Of a stretch of DNA of 64,000 bases, positions 36,342 to 45,548 are shown one piece after another. The first letter of the stretch is position 1. Every line of letters begins with the position of its first letter. This stretch comes from Acidicapsa acidisoli (GTDB taxonomy: Bacteria; Acidobacteriota; Terriglobia; Terriglobales; Acidobacteriaceae), in NCBI RefSeq assembly GCF_025685625.1, contig NZ_JAGSYI010000007.1, positions 1-64,000 on the forward strand, in the 5' to 3' direction. The translations under genes and the position numbers were made by a program. The notes beneath the pieces were generated by a model. The model had not been told where the DNA came from. It worked only from the letters and a program-made list of their open reading frames with translations, and searched no databases.

Positions 36342-36968
36342 TTATTCGTTCTCACCCGAGCCCGGCGAGGGAGGCGGAGTCCCGCCGCCTGATGCTCCAG
36401 AACCCTGACCGTCTCTATGCCACCTCGGCCCATCGCCCTGACCGGATCCGCCGTGGTGCATTGACTCTCTGCGCGCCGCGCGATCCGCCTGCATAATCTT
36501 CCACTGCTCCGGCGTCAACTGCCTGCGAAGCCCAAGCAGCATCCGCGCATTGGCCTTTTCCAACTCCGCCCGGGCCTGCGCCACCTGGTCGATCTGTGCC
36601 AGAATCCTGCCTTCGTCGGGCTGATCCGCGCTCATCAGCGGCTCCATCGCCAGTTCCGCCTTTTCCAGCGTGGCGTGCAGATCCACCAGCGTCAGCCGGT
36701 GTTGCATGTAAATATCGTCCATCGCCTTCCGCTGCGCATCCGTCAGCTTCAGCTTCTCGATCGCATGTTGCCCATTCCACCACCGTGGATGGTCGCCCTG
36801 CGGGCCCATCTCCCGCTCCATCGGAGGCCGATGCGGCCCCATGCCCAATCCGCCCTCCGGGCCCTGCGCCCAAACAGTGGCTGCACCCACAACCGCCAGC
36901 ACGGCAACCGCCAACCCCGCTCCGATTTTCCTCATCCCCGATGCCCCAGTCCCCGTCGCCATTTTCAT
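36342..36968 (-). CDS. Spy/CpxP-like periplasmic protein
   Basis: About 208 residues. Signal peptide RKIGAGLAVAVLAVVGAATVWAQ. A helical domain has LKLTDAQRKAMDDIYMQHR and later RRQLTPEQWKIMQADR, the LTxxQ repeats of the Spy/CpxP/zinc-resistance family. The tail is Gly/Ser/His-rich (HHGGSGQGDGPRWHRDGQG) and may bind metal. Third gene of an operon behind an ECF sigma factor and a membrane protein. Family members act as periplasmic chaperones or stress sensors, so an envelope-stress regulon fits. Confidence 0.82.
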   Translation of the reverse strand: MKMATGTGASGMRKIGAGLAVAVLAVVGAATVWAQGPEGGLGMGPHRPPMEREMGPQGDHPRWWNGQHAIEKLKLTDAQRKAMDDIYMQHRLTLVDLHATLEKAELAMEPLMSADQPDEGRILAQIDQVAQARAELEKANARMLLGLRRQLTPEQWKIMQADRAARRESMHHGGSGQGDGPRWHRDGQGSGASGGGTPPPSPGSGENE

Positions 36969-37101
36969 CTTTCCCCGATTCCTCGCCAGATTGAACCCCG
37001 TTGAACGTCTACTCGCATTTCTTTTTGTCAATTCGCAACTCTGTTTAACCAATTTTGTTTCACTAATTCCCGCCATGCACAGTAGCCAATCCTCCATCCG
37101 G

Positions 37102-37530
37102 CTACTTGGCCGAGGAATCGCTCATCAGGCTAGCCAACGGCTCCATGGCATCCGGAGCAGCTTGCGCGATATCGCTATCCACGTGAGCTAGTAGTTCGTC
37201 GTCACTCATCGCAACAGCCTCCTGCCGCGTCGCTTCCTTGGCCGCTTCCTGCTGCCGCAGCATTTGTGCATTGCGCTCGGCAACCAGTTGCCGCTGATGA
37301 TGCACTGTCACCGGAATCCCAACCGAAGTCACCACCAGAGCGCACGCCAGCGACCAATCCAGCACCGGATTCGCCATCACCCGCCAAAACGCATCCCACT
37401 GAGACCGTCGAACTGTCCGAGCCTTGCTGAACTCCTGCTCGCTCCAGGCATGTACGCTGTCGCGATAATTTCGCAGCGCCAACTCCACCTGCGCGTCCTC
37501 TGCTTCCCGATTCTTTTCCTCGAAACTCAT
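37102..37530 (-). CDS. Single-pass membrane protein, putative anti-sigma factor
   Basis: 142 residues. A charged cytoplasmic N-terminus (~55 residues, MSFEEKNREAEDAQVEL) precedes one membrane helix (LDWSLACALVVTSVGIPVTV) and an extracytoplasmic Gln/Ala/Glu-rich helix. It overlaps the sigma gene stop by 4 bases (ATGA). The position and topology are those of anti-sigma factors, but no zinc-binding HxxxCxxC motif is present. Function by context only. Confidence 0.65.
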   Translation of the reverse strand: MSFEEKNREAEDAQVELALRNYRDSVHAWSEQEFSKARTVRRSQWDAFWRVMANPVLDWSLACALVVTSVGIPVTVHHQRQLVAERNAQMLRQQEAAKEATRQEAVAMSDDELLAHVDSDIAQAAPDAMEPLASLMSDSSAK

Positions 37531-38120
37531 CGTTTTCCTCCCAGTTCAGCCCGCACCCGGACCATGGCCCGCGACAGGTGCGCCTTCACCGTTCCCTCAC
37601 TTAACCCTATTGTGCTCGCGATCTCGTGGATCTCCATCTCTTCCACGTGCCGCAACAGGAAGACCGTCCGCTGCCGATCGCTCAGACCCTTGACCACTTT
37701 CCACACCAGCCGAACCTGATCCTTGGCCATCACCTGCTGCTCCGGTGACGATTCCCCGCTGGGCAGCCACTGGCTCGCATCCTGCGCATCCACCGAGTTG
37801 GTGGCGGTCAACTTCCAGAACTGCAACCGGCGGCTGCGCCAATGATCCTTCTGAAGATTGATCGCGATCCGCAGCAGCCAGGTCATCACGCTGGATTCGC
37901 CACGAAAGCTGGCCCAGTTTCGATGCGCCTTCAGCAGACAGTCCTGGGTCAGCGTCTCAGCCGCATCCGGATCGCGCAGCGATGCCAGCAAAAAGCGAAA
38001 AATCTGCGGCCTGTAGCGAGTTGCGACCTCGGCAAAGTCCGCCGAGTCGTCTCGCGCAAATGCGGCGGCTACCGCTCGCTTGCCCATACTCTCCAGTACT
38101 GTGGTAGTGGTCGCCATCAT
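37527..38120 (-). CDS. ECF-type RNA polymerase sigma factor
   Basis: About 197 residues. Region 2: ATRYRPQIFRFLLASLRD, AETLTQDCLLKAHRNWASFRG, VMTWLLRIAINLQKDHWRSRR. Region 4: LSDRQRTVFLLRHVEEMEIHEIASTIGLSEGTVKAHLSRAM. The start may be ATG at 38120 or a GTG at 38159. Translational overlap with the membrane protein gene, followed by the Spy-like gene, suggests an envelope stress circuit. Its own promoter is not evident. Confidence 0.9.
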   Translation of the reverse strand: MMATTTTVLESMGKRAVAAAFARDDSADFAEVATRYRPQIFRFLLASLRDPDAAETLTQDCLLKAHRNWASFRGESSVMTWLLRIAINLQKDHWRSRRLQFWKLTATNSVDAQDASQWLPSGESSPEQQVMAKDQVRLVWKVVKGLSDRQRTVFLLRHVEEMEIHEIASTIGLSEGTVKAHLSRAMVRVRAELGGKR

Positions 38121-38218
38121 CAAAGTAGACGACGGTTCTGGACGCAAGTTTACATCCACTCACACGACGGCGCAGCATTCCGGAGAACGCCGAAATTTCC
38201 CACGCGAGCCCGATCGGC

Positions 38219-40009
38219 TCATGATCTCGACTGCGTCAGAAATCGCAACTCCCAGGACGTAGTAGGCTGCCCGGTCTGCTCTGCAATCGCCCGCAGAACG
38301 ACACGCCCCGGTTGCTCCGGATACTCCGCGGGAATGTAATGAAACGGCGTCTGCGCAATCGGCACAACAAAGGCCGGAATCAAAGCCGGAGGCGGAGGAT
38401 TGCCCGGCGATCCAGCCTCCATCCCCGCCAGCCGGTTTTCCGGGGTTAGCTCATTGAAGTAAGCAGGATTCTCCGAAGCCGGCGCGCCCAGCAGCCATGG
38501 CCCGAAGAAGTACGCCGTCCGGTTCTTCCCCGCATCTTCCTGCCGCACTTCCATCCCGTAACGCAAAGCAACCAAATCCCCTGCCCGCCATTCGCGCCGA
38601 AGCCTCACATAGCCATCTTCCGCCGATTGCTGAATCGCCACGTTGTTGATCTTGACGGACAACTCATTTGCCCATTCTGGCCTGCGAATACTCAGCGACG
38701 CCGGCGCCTTCCCCGCCGACAGGATGGTTATTCGCACCGTTGCATCATGAGCCAGAAACGACTCAGCTTTCGCAGAGAGACCGGGTTTCTCGATCCGGCC
38801 ATCCATCGGGAGGTCAAAAGTCAACCCGCCTTCTTGCGCCCGAAAGACGTTGTTCTGAATATCGGGAAAACAACGCAAACCATGCAGCGTGCAGCACCAC
38901 CATGCCCGCACCGCACCGGCAGCCGGTAAACCCGTTTCCGTATACACCCGGTGGCCGAAGTCCCCCATCTCGTACTGATTAAAGGCGAGTTCGTTGAAGA
39001 TTGTCCGCTCCGCCATTTGCAGATACGGTGCGTTGTCCGTCGCCTTCCAGAGCGCCAGGCTCAGCCTGACCCAATCGGTCTCTCCGCAGCCCTCGGTGCG
39101 GTGGTTATTCGGGCTCCAACCTTCAGGAACTCCCCCGGTAATCAGCAGATCCTGCGACTGCACCACATCCTGCCAGGCCGCCTCGCACCTGCGAAGCAAC
39201 ACGCTGTCGGGAAACGCGTTGTACAGATCCACCCACCCGCGTACGCTCGTCAGATACCCATGCGCATGGTCTCCGGCGCGCCTTTCCGTAACCGCGATAA
39301 TCGCCTCGGCAAGGACCCGATACCGCTCGTCCCGCGTCACCTGATACAGGTTGGCAAGCCCCTCCACCTGCTGCGTCCAGCAGATATAGCTCGAAGCAAA
39401 ATGCTGGGCTCCAAATCCATCGCGAATCTCATTGGAAAGCATCAGCGGCCCCACCCGCACCAGGAAATTCCCCAGCCGGACGCAGGCTGCCAGCACCGCC
39501 GGCGACGGCACGAGCCGGTAATACTCGATCAGCCCCACCAGCAGCCGGCCATTGCCCCAAAGCAACGCCATATCCAGATCGGTCGGCTTCTCATAATGAA
39601 ACCCGCTCCCGAAGTAGCCATCCGGCTTCTGCAGCGCGATCACCTTCGCGACCAGCGCATCCAAGCCCGGAAAATGGGTTCCGTAGACTCGGGATGCCGT
39701 AGATAATGCGCCAATATATCGGCCCGAAATATCCCCGCTGTATTCCGTAAATCGCCGCCCGGCAGCAGGCCGCACATCGTCGAGCACAAATTCCTCGGTG
39801 TATTCTGGCGATCTGCCCTCCAGTACCCGCCGAAGGGTCAGTTCATAACGGTCGTGAATCGGAGTCCCCGGCCAGTCCTGCTCCGCCATAGAAACCGCCG
39901 CCTTGCCGCTCTCAGCAGACGACGAAAAGCCAGACGCGAACGCAGACCGCAAATTCCCCGCAGCCAACGGAGCCAGAGCGGCAGCCTGAACGAACTTCCT
40001 CCGATTCAT
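38219..40009 (-). CDS. GH127-like (DUF1680) glycoside hydrolase, Tat-exported
   Basis: 596 residues. The N-terminus MNRRKFVQAAALAPLAA is a twin-arginine signal. AGGAGGG precedes the ATG at 40009 by 8 bases. The (alpha/alpha)6 barrel shows YFGSGFHYEKPTDLDMALLWG, GWSPNNHRTEGCGETDW (candidate acid Glu) and AWWCCTLHGLRCFPD with the paired Cys that in GH127 beta-L-arabinofuranosidases includes the nucleophile. A C-terminal beta domain follows. The divergent neighbour is araD, which supports L-arabinose release as its role. Confidence 0.85.
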   Translation of the reverse strand: MNRRKFVQAAALAPLAAGNLRSAFASGFSSSAESGKAAVSMAEQDWPGTPIHDRYELTLRRVLEGRSPEYTEEFVLDDVRPAAGRRFTEYSGDISGRYIGALSTASRVYGTHFPGLDALVAKVIALQKPDGYFGSGFHYEKPTDLDMALLWGNGRLLVGLIEYYRLVPSPAVLAACVRLGNFLVRVGPLMLSNEIRDGFGAQHFASSYICWTQQVEGLANLYQVTRDERYRVLAEAIIAVTERRAGDHAHGYLTSVRGWVDLYNAFPDSVLLRRCEAAWQDVVQSQDLLITGGVPEGWSPNNHRTEGCGETDWVRLSLALWKATDNAPYLQMAERTIFNELAFNQYEMGDFGHRVYTETGLPAAGAVRAWWCCTLHGLRCFPDIQNNVFRAQEGGLTFDLPMDGRIEKPGLSAKAESFLAHDATVRITILSAGKAPASLSIRRPEWANELSVKINNVAIQQSAEDGYVRLRREWRAGDLVALRYGMEVRQEDAGKNRTAYFFGPWLLGAPASENPAYFNELTPENRLAGMEAGSPGNPPPPALIPAFVVPIAQTPFHYIPAEYPEQPGRVVLRAIAEQTGQPTTSWELRFLTQSRS

Positions 40010-40170
40010 CCAAAACCCTCCTGCCGCGCGCCACGCAACACATACCACCAAATTCGGTCCCCAAATCATACTGCAACGCCGCGTCCTGACATTTCCGTTC
40101 TTCCGGGGCAACTGATAAACTGTCGCAGAAAACGATTTCTCAGCAAACCCTATCCGCTAGGACCCATCCC

Positions 40171-40896
40171 ATGCTTCTACCCGCTCTTCGCGAACAAGTC
40201 CTCCACGCCAACCAGGAAATCGCGCGCCGTGGACTCGCGGTCCACACCTTCGGCAACGCCAGCGGAATTGACCGCGCAGGAGCTGACGGCTCCGGCAAAG
40301 AACCTCTCGTAGCCATCAAACCCAGCGGCGTCAGCTACGCCACCCTCACCGCCGCCGATCTCGTCCTCACCCGTCTCGACGGCACAATCATTGAGGGCAC
40401 GCTGAACCCCTCAAGCGACCTCGATACCCACCTGCTTCTCTACCGCGAATTCCCCCAGATCGGCGGCGTCGTCCACACTCACTCCGAGTTCGCAACCTCC
40501 TGGGCGCAGGCCTGCCAGCCCATCCCCTGCCTCGGTACCACCCACGCCGACTACTTCCACGGCCCCGTTCCCATCACCGAATCCCTCACCGCCGAAGAAG
40601 TCCACGAAGCCTATGTCCTCAACACCGGCGCAGTCATCGCCCGTCTCTTTCGCGACCAGAACCTCGACCCCATCGCCGTCCCCGGAGTCCTCGTCGCCGG
40701 CCACGCGCCCTTCGCCTGGGGCAAAACCCCGGCAGCCGCCGTCGAAAACGCGGACCTCCTCGAATACATCGCCCGCCTCGCCTACCGCACCCTAACTCTG
40801 GGAGCCCCAGCGGACGGTCTGGCCCAATACGTGGCCGAACACCACTACCAGCGCAAACATGGCCCCAAAGCAACCTACGGACAAAAGGCGGTGTGA
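40171..40896 (+). CDS. araD: L-ribulose-5-phosphate 4-epimerase
   Basis: 241 residues of the class II aldolase family. GNASGIDR near the N-terminus, IKPSGVSYATL, zinc histidines in GGVVHTHSEFATSWA, and VLVAGHAPFAWGKTPAAAVENA are typical of AraD. It converts L-ribulose 5-phosphate to D-xylulose 5-phosphate. Divergent from a GH127-like arabinosidase across a 161-bp gap. No araA or araB lies nearby. Its stop codon lies inside the arm of a 16-bp inverted repeat. Confidence 0.92.
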   Translation: MLLPALREQVLHANQEIARRGLAVHTFGNASGIDRAGADGSGKEPLVAIKPSGVSYATLTAADLVLTRLDGTIIEGTLNPSSDLDTHLLLYREFPQIGGVVHTHSEFATSWAQACQPIPCLGTTHADYFHGPVPITESLTAEEVHEAYVLNTGAVIARLFRDQNLDPIAVPGVLVAGHAPFAWGKTPAAAVENADLLEYIARLAYRTLTLGAPADGLAQYVAEHHYQRKHGPKATYGQKAV

Positions 40897-40962
40897 AGTG
40901 TGGAGTGGTCTTATGTCGCGGACCGATGAATTCCTTCACACTTCGCACTCCACACTTCACAC
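40891..40962. repeat. 16-bp inverted repeat at the end of araD
   Basis: Perfect arms GTGTGAAGTGTGGAGT (40891-40906) and its complement (40947-40962), 40-nt loop. The left arm contains the araD stop. The region also repeats TTCACACTTCGCACTCC-like words. It could serve as a long-loop terminator or be a dispersed repeat. Confidence 0.6.
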
Positions 40963-41178
40963 TCCCAATTTCCATATCCAAATCCCATTCTTCATATTTT
41001 CATCAACTTTTTCTCGTTAAGAACTGCTAAAATCTGAAATCGGCGATTACCTCCGGAACATCTCAAAGTCTCTATACGTATTCCTTTCAGCTGTTTGACC
41101 CGGATTCCCGAAACAGAAAGTTTTCCTCCGGAACATGGCATCCTACGTGCATGTTTTGTCGGTTCAGGCTCCCCCACA
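40963..41178. other. Intergenic leader of the PDZ-kinase gene
   Basis: About 216 bases without a supported gene. The sequence is more A/T-rich than its surroundings. I see no clear promoter or ribosome site. Confidence 0.3.
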
Positions 41179-44088
41179 ATGGAGACAAATCTATATAACC
41201 GGGTTGTTGCGACGCTATTGGCTCTCGCCACGGTAGCCCTGGTATTGTTCGCGGTCTTCAATCTCCAACAAGAGGGCCGTTACCAGCAGCCCGACGACGG
41301 AGTCATCTGGACCGAGGGAAGCAGCAAAGTCCTCCCCGGCCTGATCGCAGTGCGGGTCATGGAGGGCGGTCCCGGCGCTCAGGCCGGCATCGACCCGGGA
41401 GACTTGCTGACCGCAGTCAACGATCACACCATCGAATTCGGCGCGGACCTCGACCGCGAACTCAAGCACACCGATGTCTACGGCAAAGCCGAATACAGCA
41501 TCATCCGCCGCGGCATTTCGCTGGACCCCATCACGGTCATTCCCATCCCCGCTGATCGCGGCCTGCAGCAGTTCACCCGTGTCGAAGGCCTCATCTATCT
41601 CGCCATTGGCATTTACGTCCTGTTCCGACGCTGGACCGCTCCCAGAGCCACGCACTTCTACATCTTTTGCCTGGTATCGTTCGCCCTCAACACCTTCCAC
41701 TACACCGGCAAATTCGATCTTCTCGACTGGACCATCTATTGGGGCAACGTCGTCGCGGAAGCCCTGCAACCCGCGCTCTTTCTGCATTTCGCCCTTGTCT
41801 TTCCCGAGGAGAGCCTTCGCCAGCGCAACCGTCGCTGGCTGCTTCCGGTCATCTATGCGCCGGCGTTCGCCGTTATCGTCTTGCGCATCTCCGCCATCCT
41901 CTTCTGGCAGGCAACCTTCGCTCTCAAGCTCCGCCTCGATCAGATCGCAATCGCCTACGTGGCTGCGTATTATGTTTTGGCGGCAATCCTCTTCCTGCGC
42001 AGCTACGCCCGCGCTAACACTCCGCTCCTGCGCCAGCAACTCAAGTGGCTCACCCGCGGAACTATGCTCGCGGTCCTGCCTTTCACCGCTATCTTCGCAA
42101 TTCCCTTCCTCACTGGTCTCCCTGTTCCGGTCCTGCTCCAGAAGGTCGCCGGACTCTCGCTCGTCATCCTGCCGCTTACCTTCAGTTGGGCCATCGTCCG
42201 CTACCGGCTCATGGACACCGACCTGATCTTCAAGCGCGGCGTAGCTTACACACTCGCCACGGGAACCCTCGTCGGCGTCTACTTCGCTGTCGTCGCCCTC
42301 ATCTCCGAGCAGATCCACACCCGCCTGCCCGAAGCCGTCCGCGAATGGGGACTCGTCCTCACCATCCTCATTACCGCGCAGCTCTTCGACCCGCTCAAGC
42401 GCCGCTTCCAAAGCTGGATCGATCAGGTCTTCGACCGCCATCGCTATGATTACCGTAAGGCTCTTGTCGACTTCGGCCGCGGCCTCAGTTCCGAAACCGA
42501 CCTCGAAGCCCTCCTGCGCTCCATCGTCGACCGCCTGCCCAGCACCCTGCTCGTCGCCAAAGTCGCTGTCTTCCTCGCCGACTCACCCGACGCATCCGGT
42601 CATTTCCGCCTCGCTGCCAGCCACGGCCTTCCCTTCAGCGGCGAACAATACACCCCGCGCCTCGATCTTGATTTCCTCGACTTCGACCTTCCCGGCGGCC
42701 ATTCGCATATCTTCCTCGAAAACGCCCAGCAGACCCCCCATCTGCCCGACGAGCAGCAGCGCACCGCAGCCCTCCTCGACCTGAACTACTACCTTCCCTG
42801 CCGCGTACAGGACGCAACCCAGACCGGCGTCCACGGCGGCACTCACCCCGGAGCCAAAACCCGCACCATCGCCGTCATCGGCCTCGGGCGCACCATTGGC
42901 GGCGACTTCCTCTCCAGCGAAGACGTCGAGCTCCTCGAGTCCCTCGCCAGCTACATCGGCATCGCCCTTCAGAACGCCAGCCTCTACGCCCGCCTCGAAG
43001 AGCAGGTCAGCGAATTCGAGCGCCTCAAGGAATTCAACGAAAACATCGTCGAATCCATCAACGTCGGCATCCTCGCCGTCGATCTCGAAGACCGCATCGA
43101 GAGCTGGAACGCGCAGATGGAGGCCATGTACGCCCTCAGCCGCAAGGAAGCCATCGGCCAGCCGCTCACCGCCGTCTTCCCACCCGAGTTCATCGAGGCC
43201 TTCGACCGTTTCCGAAACGAGTCCGGCGTCCATCACCTCTACAAATTCCGCCTCACTACTCGCGCCGGCGAATCCCGCTCCGCCAACATCGCTGTCGCCC
43301 CGCTGCTCTCGCGCGACTTCGTCGCCGTCGGCCGCATCGTCCTCGTCGACGACATCACCGAGCGCATTACTCTTGAAGCGCAGCTCACCCAGGCCGACAA
43401 GCTCAGTTCCATCGGTCTTCTCGCCGCTGGCGTAGCCCACGAAATCAATACCCCGCTCGCCGTCATCAGCTCCTATGCGCAAATGCTCACCAAGCAGATG
43501 AAGGAAGACAAGCGCCTCACGCCTCTTCTCGAACGCATCACCCAGCAAACCTTCCGCGCCTCCGAGATCGCAAATGGCCTGCTCAACTTCTCCCGCACCA
43601 GCACCACCGAGTTCCGCGATACCGACCTCAACCAGGTCATCCGCGACACCCTCGCGCTCGTTGAGCATCAGATGAAGACCGCCCGCATTACCGTCGCCAT
43701 GGAACTCTCAGACGAGCTCCCGCGCATCCATGGCAACCCCGGCAAACTGCAACAGGTCTTCCTCAACCTGCTTCTGAACGCCAAAGACGCCATGCCCCAA
43801 GGCGGCGAACTGCGCATCACCACCATCACCAATGGCCACGTCGAGGCTGTCATCGCAGATTCCGGCGCAGGCATCGCCCCCGAACACCTCAAGCGCATTT
43901 ATGATCCTTTCTTTACCACCAAATCTACGCCCAAGCCTGGCGAGCGGCGCGGCACCGGCCTCGGTCTCTCCGTCAGCTACGGCATCATTCAGGAACACGC
44001 CGGTAAAATCAACGTCGAGAGCACTCTCGGCGTTGGAACCACTTTTCATTTAGAGTTCCCCCTCTTAAGGAATTCCGTCCATGCCTGA
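41179..44088 (+). CDS. PDZ-7TM-GAF-PAS hybrid sensor histidine kinase
   Basis: 969 residues from the ATG at 41179. Order: one N-terminal membrane helix; an extracytoplasmic PDZ domain (~35-110; GLIAVRVMEGGPGAQAGIDPGDLL); about seven membrane helices (~135-395); GAF (~430-610); PAS (~620-740, NIVESINVGILAVDLEDRI); HisKA with GVAHEINTPLAVISS; HATPase with NLLLNAKDAMPQGG, ADSGAGIAPEHL and GTGLGLSVSYGI. The Asn-rich NtrB-like ATPase end and an 8-base overlap with the downstream NtrC-type gene show a two-component pair. The sensed signal is unknown; the PDZ may bind periplasmic peptides. Confidence 0.9.
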   Translation: METNLYNRVVATLLALATVALVLFAVFNLQQEGRYQQPDDGVIWTEGSSKVLPGLIAVRVMEGGPGAQAGIDPGDLLTAVNDHTIEFGADLDRELKHTDVYGKAEYSIIRRGISLDPITVIPIPADRGLQQFTRVEGLIYLAIGIYVLFRRWTAPRATHFYIFCLVSFALNTFHYTGKFDLLDWTIYWGNVVAEALQPALFLHFALVFPEESLRQRNRRWLLPVIYAPAFAVIVLRISAILFWQATFALKLRLDQIAIAYVAAYYVLAAILFLRSYARANTPLLRQQLKWLTRGTMLAVLPFTAIFAIPFLTGLPVPVLLQKVAGLSLVILPLTFSWAIVRYRLMDTDLIFKRGVAYTLATGTLVGVYFAVVALISEQIHTRLPEAVREWGLVLTILITAQLFDPLKRRFQSWIDQVFDRHRYDYRKALVDFGRGLSSETDLEALLRSIVDRLPSTLLVAKVAVFLADSPDASGHFRLAASHGLPFSGEQYTPRLDLDFLDFDLPGGHSHIFLENAQQTPHLPDEQQRTAALLDLNYYLPCRVQDATQTGVHGGTHPGAKTRTIAVIGLGRTIGGDFLSSEDVELLESLASYIGIALQNASLYARLEEQVSEFERLKEFNENIVESINVGILAVDLEDRIESWNAQMEAMYALSRKEAIGQPLTAVFPPEFIEAFDRFRNESGVHHLYKFRLTTRAGESRSANIAVAPLLSRDFVAVGRIVLVDDITERITLEAQLTQADKLSSIGLLAAGVAHEINTPLAVISSYAQMLTKQMKEDKRLTPLLERITQQTFRASEIANGLLNFSRTSTTEFRDTDLNQVIRDTLALVEHQMKTARITVAMELSDELPRIHGNPGKLQQVFLNLLLNAKDAMPQGGELRITTITNGHVEAVIADSGAGIAPEHLKRIYDPFFTTKSTPKPGERRGTGLGLSVSYGIIQEHAGKINVESTLGVGTTFHLEFPLLRNSVHA

Positions 44089-45523
44089 GGTCCTTGCGCA
44101 CTTGAGCCAGTCAGCCCTGATTCCCAATTCCGAAGCCACTGCCGACGCCCGGATACTCGTCATCGACGACGAAGCCGGTATTCGCGAATCGCTGGAGATT
44201 CTGCTCACCCTTGAGGGCTACGCGGTCCAGATGGCCGTCGACGGTGAAGAGGGCCTGTCAATGCTCGAACAAGGCAACTACGACCTTGTCCTGCTCGACC
44301 TCGCCCTGCCCGGCCAGACCGGCCTTGAACTGCTCCCGCAGATCCACGAGCGCTACCCGGAACTGCCCGTGGTCATGATCACCGCCTACGGGACGGTGGA
44401 CAATGTCGTCGAAGCCGTCCGCGCAGGCGCGGAAAACTTCGTTCAGAAGCCCTGGGACAACGAAAAGCTACTCGCCGACATCCGTTCCGCCATTGCCCGC
44501 CACAAAGCCGAGGCGGAAAACGTCCAGCTCAAGCGCGCCCTCAAGCAGCGCTACAACTTCCACAACATCGTCGGCAAATCGGAAGTCATGCTGCGCATCT
44601 TCGACCTCGTAAGCCAGGTCGCGCCCAGCCGCTCCACTGTGCTCATCCAGGGCGAAAGCGGCACCGGCAAGGAGCTCATCGCCAAAGCCCTGCACGCTAA
44701 TTCGCCGCGCAAAGACAAGCCATTCGTCCCTGTCAACACCGGCTCCATGCCCTCCGAGTTGCTCGAATCCACCCTCTTTGGCCACGTCAAAGGCGCCTTC
44801 ACATCGGCAATCGCCACCAAAAAAGGCCTCTTTGAAGTCGCCAACAGCGGCACGCTCTTCCTCGACGAAATCGGCAATATGGGCATGGACACCCAGGCCA
44901 AGATCCTCCGCGTCCTGCAGGATCGCCGCTTCACCCCGCTAGGCGGCACGCAGGAGATGCAAGTGGATGTCCGCATCGTCGCCGCCACCAACGTCGATCT
45001 GCGCCAGGCTGTCCGCGAAGGCAAATTCCGCGACGACCTCTTCTATCGCCTTAACGTCATCTCCATCGACCTGCCGCCGCTGCGCAGCCGTCGCGAAGAT
45101 ATCCCGCTCCTCGTCCATCGCTTCCTCGAACACTTCTCCAAGGAAAACGACCTCGAAGTCCGCAAGCTCACTCCAGACGCCATGCGCGCCCTCGTCGATT
45201 ACGAATGGCCCGGCAACGTCCGCGAACTGGAAAACATCATCGAACGCGGCGTCGTCCTCTCCAGCACGCCAATCATCGGCTCGGGCTTGCTGCCCGGCCA
45301 CATCACCGGCCGCAGCTTTCAGGACGCGCTGCTCGAACACAACCCCAATTCATCCCTCTTCGACATCCTCGAAGACATCGAGCGCCGCATCATCATCGAG
45401 AAGCTAGAGCGCTGCAACTGGAACCAGACCGATGCCGCCGAACAGTTCCACATCCCGCTCAGCACGCTCAACCAGAAAATCAAGCGCCTGAACATAGAGA
45501 TCCGCAAAAAAGGCCGCGACTAA
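44081..45523 (+). CDS. NtrC-family sigma54-type response regulator with GAFTSA loop
   Basis: 480 residues. Receiver domain with phospho-acceptor Asp73 (LVLLDLALPG). AAA+ domain: Walker A GESGTGKE (191-198), Walker B LFLDEIGN, R-finger region FRDDLFYRLNVISIDLPPLR. C-terminal Fis-like HTH (NQTDAAEQFHIPLSTLNQKIKRL). The sigma54-contact loop reads GAFTSA (238-243) instead of GAFTGA. Loop changes at this residue can weaken sigma54 activation, so targets or partners may differ. Translationally coupled to the upstream kinase. Confidence 0.92.
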   Translation: MPEVLAHLSQSALIPNSEATADARILVIDDEAGIRESLEILLTLEGYAVQMAVDGEEGLSMLEQGNYDLVLLDLALPGQTGLELLPQIHERYPELPVVMITAYGTVDNVVEAVRAGAENFVQKPWDNEKLLADIRSAIARHKAEAENVQLKRALKQRYNFHNIVGKSEVMLRIFDLVSQVAPSRSTVLIQGESGTGKELIAKALHANSPRKDKPFVPVNTGSMPSELLESTLFGHVKGAFTSAIATKKGLFEVANSGTLFLDEIGNMGMDTQAKILRVLQDRRFTPLGGTQEMQVDVRIVAATNVDLRQAVREGKFRDDLFYRLNVISIDLPPLRSRREDIPLLVHRFLEHFSKENDLEVRKLTPDAMRALVDYEWPGNVRELENIIERGVVLSSTPIIGSGLLPGHITGRSFQDALLEHNPNSSLFDILEDIERRIIIEKLERCNWNQTDAAEQFHIPLSTLNQKIKRLNIEIRKKGRD

Positions 45524-45548
45524 AACGCACTACTTCCAAACACACCCA

